The position numbers and the translations under genes were made by a program. Source: JBAYVY01 sp041674345 (lineage in GTDB: Bacteria > Planctomycetota > Phycisphaerae > Phycisphaerales > Zrk34). Taken from it: 5,396 bases of DNA. The stretch spans positions 1 to 5,396 of the forward strand of contig JBAYVY010000255.1 in assembly GCA_041674345.1 (NCBI GenBank). Reading direction: 5' to 3'. Within the stretch, counting starts at the first letter, position 1, and the number at the start of each line of letters is the position of its first letter. Shown here in pieces: positions 1-2,609 of the stretch. The notes under the pieces are model-generated. The model ran no database searches. It was not told where the DNA came from and saw nothing but the letters and a program-made list of their open reading frames with translations.

Positions 1-156
1 AGCGGTCGGCGATTCGGCGACATCGAGACATTGCGGCGTGAAACGTCGGCCTGGTCCGGCGAGGTCAATGCTCGTCAGAAAGGTGTGGATTGGCACATGA
101 AGATCGCGGACGCCCGGACGAAGCTGACCAGCGTCTATCCTAAAATCAATGAATGA
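1..156 (+). CDS. IS630-family transposase, C-terminal end (5' part lies outside the window)
   Basis: The first 51 codons of the window, in frame 1 and ending at TGA 154-156, read as the C-terminal tail of an IS630/Tc1-mariner-type DDE transposase. The tail has the typical layout: 'DIETLRRETSAW', then 'NARQKGVDW', then 'ADARTKLTSVYPKINE'. I recognise the pattern (L-R-x-E-x-x-x-W ... N-x-x-x-x-x-V-D-W ... A-D-A-R-x-K-L-x-x-x-Y-P) from IS630-family proteins. The catalytic DDE residues would lie upstream, outside the window, so intactness cannot be judged. Family members cut and paste DNA and insert at TA dinucleotides. No long inverted terminal repeat can be defined here because the other end is missing. 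A TA at 159-160, three bases after the stop codon, is a candidate for the IS edge. The family call is fairly secure; the boundary is inference. Confidence 0.8.
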   Translation, partial: SGRRFGDIETLRRETSAWSGEVNARQKGVDWHMKIADARTKLTSVYPKINE

Positions 157-317
157 CGTAGCGATAGCCGTTCATCAGGTTCCGTAAAGGTGAAGTTTGT
201 GGCGACAATTCGCCATCGTCCATCGGATGGGCGGCGGGCTAATCCGGGTACTATATCGCCCCATGAGGTGATGTAGGATTTTGGTTTTCTACCGCGTTTT
301 GTTTTTGTTCGTAGCAT
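135..317 (-). pseudogene. 5' remnant of a small gene truncated by the IS630 element
   Basis: Reading leftwards from ATG at 317, the frame encodes about 60 residues. They include a basic 'KTKRGRKPKS' start, then 'SWGDIVPGLARRPSDGRWR' and 'FTFTEPDERLSL'. This resembles, from memory and unverified, the N-terminal segment of conserved planctomycete proteins, some of them integrase-like, with an SWG...GRWR...TEPDERxAxxRF pattern. The similarity fades at about position 160, just where the transposase end begins. The last residues (about RHSLILG) are encoded antisense to the transposase tail, with the stop at 135-137. This suggests the IS landed inside the gene and removed or displaced its 3' part. 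The frame stays open upstream to a TTG at 386 and includes a Cys-rich stretch (CQELCRKC), but no convincing ribosome binding site precedes either start. It might instead be a chance frame; its function is unknown. Confidence 0.4.
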
Positions 318-413
318 CCCATAAATGTATCTTTGTGAACGGGTTGCGTCCAGACATTTTCGGCACAATTCTTGGCAATTTTTCAAAACTCACGGGAAAG
401 GTGTCAGTTTTAT

Positions 414-432
414 AAGGGGTTCTTTTCCCCTT
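414..432. repeat. Short inverted repeat AAGGGG / CCCCTT
   Basis: A perfect 6-bp inverted repeat (414-419 and 427-432) encloses a 7-base loop. A second pairing (GAAAGG at 396-401 with CCTTTC at 429-434) competes with it. No T-run follows on either strand, so it is a weak candidate for a terminator. It could be the remnant of a dispersed palindromic element, because the adjoining 'GGGAAAGGTGTCAG' string (394-407) looks to me like sequence common near small transposases, though this is only a recollection. Confidence 0.35.
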
Positions 433-572
433 TCATCGCCGCGAAATCGTAATGCTTTCTCATAAATCACCTTGGGTTCCAATACGCTTCCTGTTCCTTT
501 TTGTTCGCCTTGCCATGCTTGCGATTGTTCCCTCTGTTCCTGGCGTCATCCCGCTCGAAACGCAGGCGATTC

Positions 573-591
573 ATACATACATCGTATGTAT
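573..591. repeat. Perfect AT-rich dyad ATACATAC-atc-GTATGTAT
   Basis: Two 8-base arms (573-580 and 584-591) are exact reverse complements separated by three bases. The dyad sits 33 bases beyond the stop codon of the minus-strand gene ending at 624, the position expected for a transcript end. The stem is AT-rich and no U-tract follows in either direction, so a classical intrinsic terminator is unlikely. A DNA-binding dyad site for a dimeric regulator is an alternative. Confidence 0.45.
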
Positions 592-623
592 TATCGGCGG
601 GGAATCAAACCGGCCAGATTGGG

Positions 624-1595
624 TCATCCCACCGTTCGCCCCGTCTCCGCCGCGCGCTGGCCCGCCGCTCGCTCACGCAGCACGTCCATCATGCCCCGCA
701 CTTCGTCGGCCATCTTGGAATTGGGGAACTCGCGGATGATCTGTTCGCCCACGCTCCCGGCTTCGATCCAGTCCTTGTCGCTGACCGCCATGCGGAACCG
801 CACCGCGATGTTCTCTCGCGCCTGCCCGATCACGCCTCGCGCCGTTTCCAGGTACGCCGCCGCTTCCTGCTGGGTCAGGTAGCGATCCAACTCCTTCAAC
901 AACGCCATCGCGTTCACCGTGTCGCCCTGTTCGGCGGCACGCAGAAACGTGCGCTCCAGGTCGCGCTTGTGTTCCTGTCTCGCCTGTTCGATCTGGTACG
1001 GCAGCGCCTTGATGCGATGGTCCGAACCGTACAACCGGCGGAGGCGATCCACCTCGCGCTGCGCCGCGTCCCAGTCGTGCCGGGCGCAGATGTTGCGAAC
1101 ATCGTTGATCGCCTGTTCGATGCGCTGCTCCTGCTGACGATGACGGGCGTCGATGATCTGCTGGCGATATTGCTCGGCTTCCTCGACGTAGCCGAAGTCA
1201 CGCGCCATCTGTTCGACCAGCGACAACGCCGCCTCGTAATCCTCTTTCTGTATGTCTTCGAGAATCGCCTGGCGAAGCTGCTCGCGGTCGCGCTGGCGAT
1301 CCGCCACCCGGCGCGACAGGGCCGACATCCGCATCCGCTCGCTGATCTGTTCCAGCAGTTCGACCTGCTTCGCCGATCCGCCGCCGGACGCTTCGCCCTC
1401 GGCCAGTTGCTGCAACAGCGGCAACACCGCGGCGGGTATCATCACCGCCACCACGCCCAACGCCAGCACCACATACTGCCCGTCCGTCGCCGCGACGAAC
1501 ACCCCCAGACACACCACCGCCAGCCCCGCCAGCAGCAGCAACGCGAACAGAATGGTGGTCCACAGGTCTCGACGCTTGTTGGTTTTGCCTTCCAT
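624..1595 (-). CDS. Membrane-anchored protein with TPR-like helical repeats (unknown function)
   Basis: The product has 323 residues. Start ATG at 1593-1595 was chosen because GGGGAA (1601-1606) lies five bases upstream and the sequence before it, though open to 1763, is Arg/Pro-rich and unlike a protein N terminus. A basic head (MEGKTNKRRD) precedes two hydrophobic helices at about residues 11-36 and 41-63, separated by a tiny loop (ATDGQ). They form a hairpin, so both ends should be cytoplasmic. From about residue 75 the rest is charged and helical, rich in Gln/Glu/Arg, with likely coiled coil around 76-160. At least four related helical modules recur at about 110-135, 162-190, 216-240 and 267-291. 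They carry signatures such as 'KEDYEAALSLVEQMARDFG', 'HDWDAAQREVDRLRRLYG' and 'DKDWIEAGSVGEQIIREFP', which are TPR-like and suggest protein-protein contacts. I do not recognise a named family; similar proteins probably occur in planctomycetes. The gene is divergent from the sigma factor. A longer plus-strand frame overlapping it is a shadow. Confidence 0.8.
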   Translation of the reverse strand: MEGKTNKRRDLWTTILFALLLLAGLAVVCLGVFVAATDGQYVVLALGVVAVMIPAAVLPLLQQLAEGEASGGGSAKQVELLEQISERMRMSALSRRVADRQRDREQLRQAILEDIQKEDYEAALSLVEQMARDFGYVEEAEQYRQQIIDARHRQQEQRIEQAINDVRNICARHDWDAAQREVDRLRRLYGSDHRIKALPYQIEQARQEHKRDLERTFLRAAEQGDTVNAMALLKELDRYLTQQEAAAYLETARGVIGQARENIAVRFRMAVSDKDWIEAGSVGEQIIREFPNSKMADEVRGMMDVLRERAAGQRAAETGRTVG

Positions 1596-1796
1596 GACGC
1601 TTCCCCAATGCAAGGCCCGAAGTGATACGACTCGCCGCCCGCCGCGGGTCATGCGGTCAGACGCAGCGGGGCGCGGAACACGCTCGCACCCCCTATCCAT
1701 TCTACGATTCGGATCGGTGATAAGCCATGCCCTCCCGCACCCGACTTGCTGATTTTTATCCAATCGGGTGCAATGGCGTTTGATACGGGGAAATTC
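1596..1796. promoter_or_regulatory. Divergent intergenic region carrying the promoters of two gene units
   Basis: These 201 bases separate the start of the minus-strand TPR-like gene from the start of the sigma gene, so promoters for both directions must lie here or inside the genes. On the minus strand TAGAAT (1704-1699) is one mismatch from a sigma-70 -10 box, but its -35 match is poor. On the plus strand TTGCTG (1746-1751) with TGCAAT 17 bases later is a weak possibility. Neither is convincing, and ECF-type autoregulatory promoters cannot be recognised without knowing the group consensus. Frames on both strands remain open through parts of it because of high GC. Confidence 0.4.
1787..1792 (+). 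promoter_or_regulatory. Ribosome binding site deciding the sigma factor start
   Basis: GGGGAA lies four bases before the ATG at 1797. The same hexamer lies five bases before the start of the divergent gene (1601-1606 on the minus strand), which supports 1797 over the upstream alternatives ATG 1773 and TTG 1746. It is only a partial match to the anti-Shine-Dalgarno sequence. Confidence 0.4.
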
Positions 1797-2558
1797 ATGC
1801 CGCGATTCACAACATCATCATCAGTACGTCAAAACGCCTTCGGTGTCACGCAGTGGAGCGTCGTCATCGCAGCCGGCGGAAAAGTGTCGCCCACCGTTCG
1901 CCGCGCCGCGCTGGAACGGTTGGCGCAGACCTACTGGTTCCCGCTCTACGCCTACATCCGCCGGCACGCCCCCGCCCCCGGAAACTGCTCCGCCGAACAT
2001 GCCGCCGATCTTACGCAGGCGTTCTTCGCCAAGCTCCTCGAAACCGACGCCTTCGCCGGCGTGGATCGCGCCAAGGGCAAGTTCCGTTCATTCCTCCTGG
2101 CCGCCCTGAAACATTTCATGTCCAACGAATTCGACAAGCAACGCGCCCAAAAGCGCGGCGGCGGTCGGCGCATCATCTCCCTCGACGCCGCCGACGCCGA
2201 GGCGCGTTACCGCATGGAACCCGTCGATGACATGACACCGCAACGTCTGTTCGACCGCCGCTGGGCACTGGCCGTGTTGGAACAGGTGTTCGCCGATTTG
2301 CGGGCCGATTACCGGCAACGCGATCAGGCGGCGGTGTTCGAGCAATTGAAAGACTCGCTCGCCGGCCCCCTGGAAGGCACGACCTACGCACAGATCGGCG
2401 AGCGGTTGGGCATGACCGAATCCGCCGTGAAAGTCGCGGCCCATCGCATGAGGCAACGCTATCGCCGGCTGCTTCACGATCATATCGCCCAAACACTGGA
2501 CAATCCCCCGGAAGAAGAAGTGCGACGTGAAATCGAAGAATTATGGAAATGTTTGTAA
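1797..2558 (+). CDS. RNA polymerase ECF-type sigma factor (planctomycete kinase-linked type)
   Basis: The 253-residue product directs RNA polymerase to a specific promoter set. Conserved sequence starts at 'FGVTQWSVV' (residues 15-23). It continues with 'YWFPLYAYIRR' (46-56) and the region 2.2 core-binding motif 'DLTQAFFAKLLE' (71-82), then the promoter -10 recognition stretch 'KGKFRSFLLAALKHFMSNEF' (93-112). After a linker with 'RRIISLD' comes the sigma-4 domain (about 157-228), whose helix-turn-helix is 'TYAQIGERLGMTESAVKVAA' (196-215). Order and spacing match ECF factors abundant in planctomycetes that sit beside Ser/Thr kinase genes. A short acidic tail (PPEEEVRREIEEL) follows. Starts at 1773 (261 residues) or 1746 (TTG, 270 residues) are possible; 1797 was chosen for its GGGGAA and because the conserved part begins 14 residues later. 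No anti-sigma gene is adjacent within the window. The kinase begins 51 bases downstream, so the two are probably one operon. Confidence 0.9.
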   Translation: MPRFTTSSSVRQNAFGVTQWSVVIAAGGKVSPTVRRAALERLAQTYWFPLYAYIRRHAPAPGNCSAEHAADLTQAFFAKLLETDAFAGVDRAKGKFRSFLLAALKHFMSNEFDKQRAQKRGGGRRIISLDAADAEARYRMEPVDDMTPQRLFDRRWALAVLEQVFADLRADYRQRDQAAVFEQLKDSLAGPLEGTTYAQIGERLGMTESAVKVAAHRMRQRYRRLLHDHIAQTLDNPPEEEVRREIEELWKCL

Positions 2559-2568
2559 CCTTTCAAGG

Positions 2569-2598
2569 CGGTTGCTTCTGTAATAGGTGAAGCAACCG
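2569..2598 (+). promoter_or_regulatory. Perfect 10-bp hairpin between the sigma stop codon and the kinase ribosome binding site
   Basis: CGGTTGCTTC (2569-2578) is the exact reverse complement of GAAGCAACCG (2589-2598), with a 10-base loop. It starts ten bases after the sigma stop codon, and its 3' arm touches the kinase Shine-Dalgarno sequence GGAGAGG (2598-2604), which lies five bases before ATG 2610. No U-tract follows, so it is not a classical terminator. Position suggests it tunes kinase translation, mRNA stability or transcript ratio between the two genes. The inverted repeat is directly visible; the role is inferred. Confidence 0.6.
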
Positions 2599-2609
2599 GA
2601 GAGGCGTTT

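Larger units (their letters stand above)
318..623. other. AT-richer, apparently non-coding spacer
   Basis: This stretch lies between the truncated minus-strand gene and the 3' end of the membrane TPR-like gene. Base composition is visibly less GC-rich than the flanking genes. The frames crossing it, for example a plus-strand frame from 452, have no ribosome binding site and no family resemblance, and they run antisense into the real minus-strand gene. The only structure I see is two short inverted repeats, listed separately. It may hold the promoter of the truncated gene and the 3' end of the transcript coming from 1595, but no clear promoter or classical terminator is visible. Confidence 0.5.

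Noticed and set aside
501..1625. Plus-strand open frame of 374 codons, longer than the gene chosen for this region
   Set aside because: It is antisense to the 624-1595 gene. The translation is rich in Arg/His/Gln with a low-complexity end, has no ribosome binding site and resembles no family. The minus-strand frame has clear membrane helices, repeat modules and a ribosome binding site. High GC produces such shadows.
1596..1763. N-terminal extension of the minus-strand gene to a start at 1763
   Set aside because: The added 56 residues are Arg/Pro-rich and lie in the divergent promoter region. The basic head plus first membrane helix just after ATG 1595, with GGGGAA upstream, is a more natural start.
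2088..2496. Two minus-strand open frames inside the sigma factor gene
   Set aside because: Both are antisense to conserved sigma-2 to sigma-4 sequence and have no independent support.
2559..2609. Intrinsic terminator between the sigma and kinase genes
   Set aside because: The hairpin is perfect, but it is followed by GGAGAGGCG rather than a T-run, so it does not fit an intrinsic terminator.
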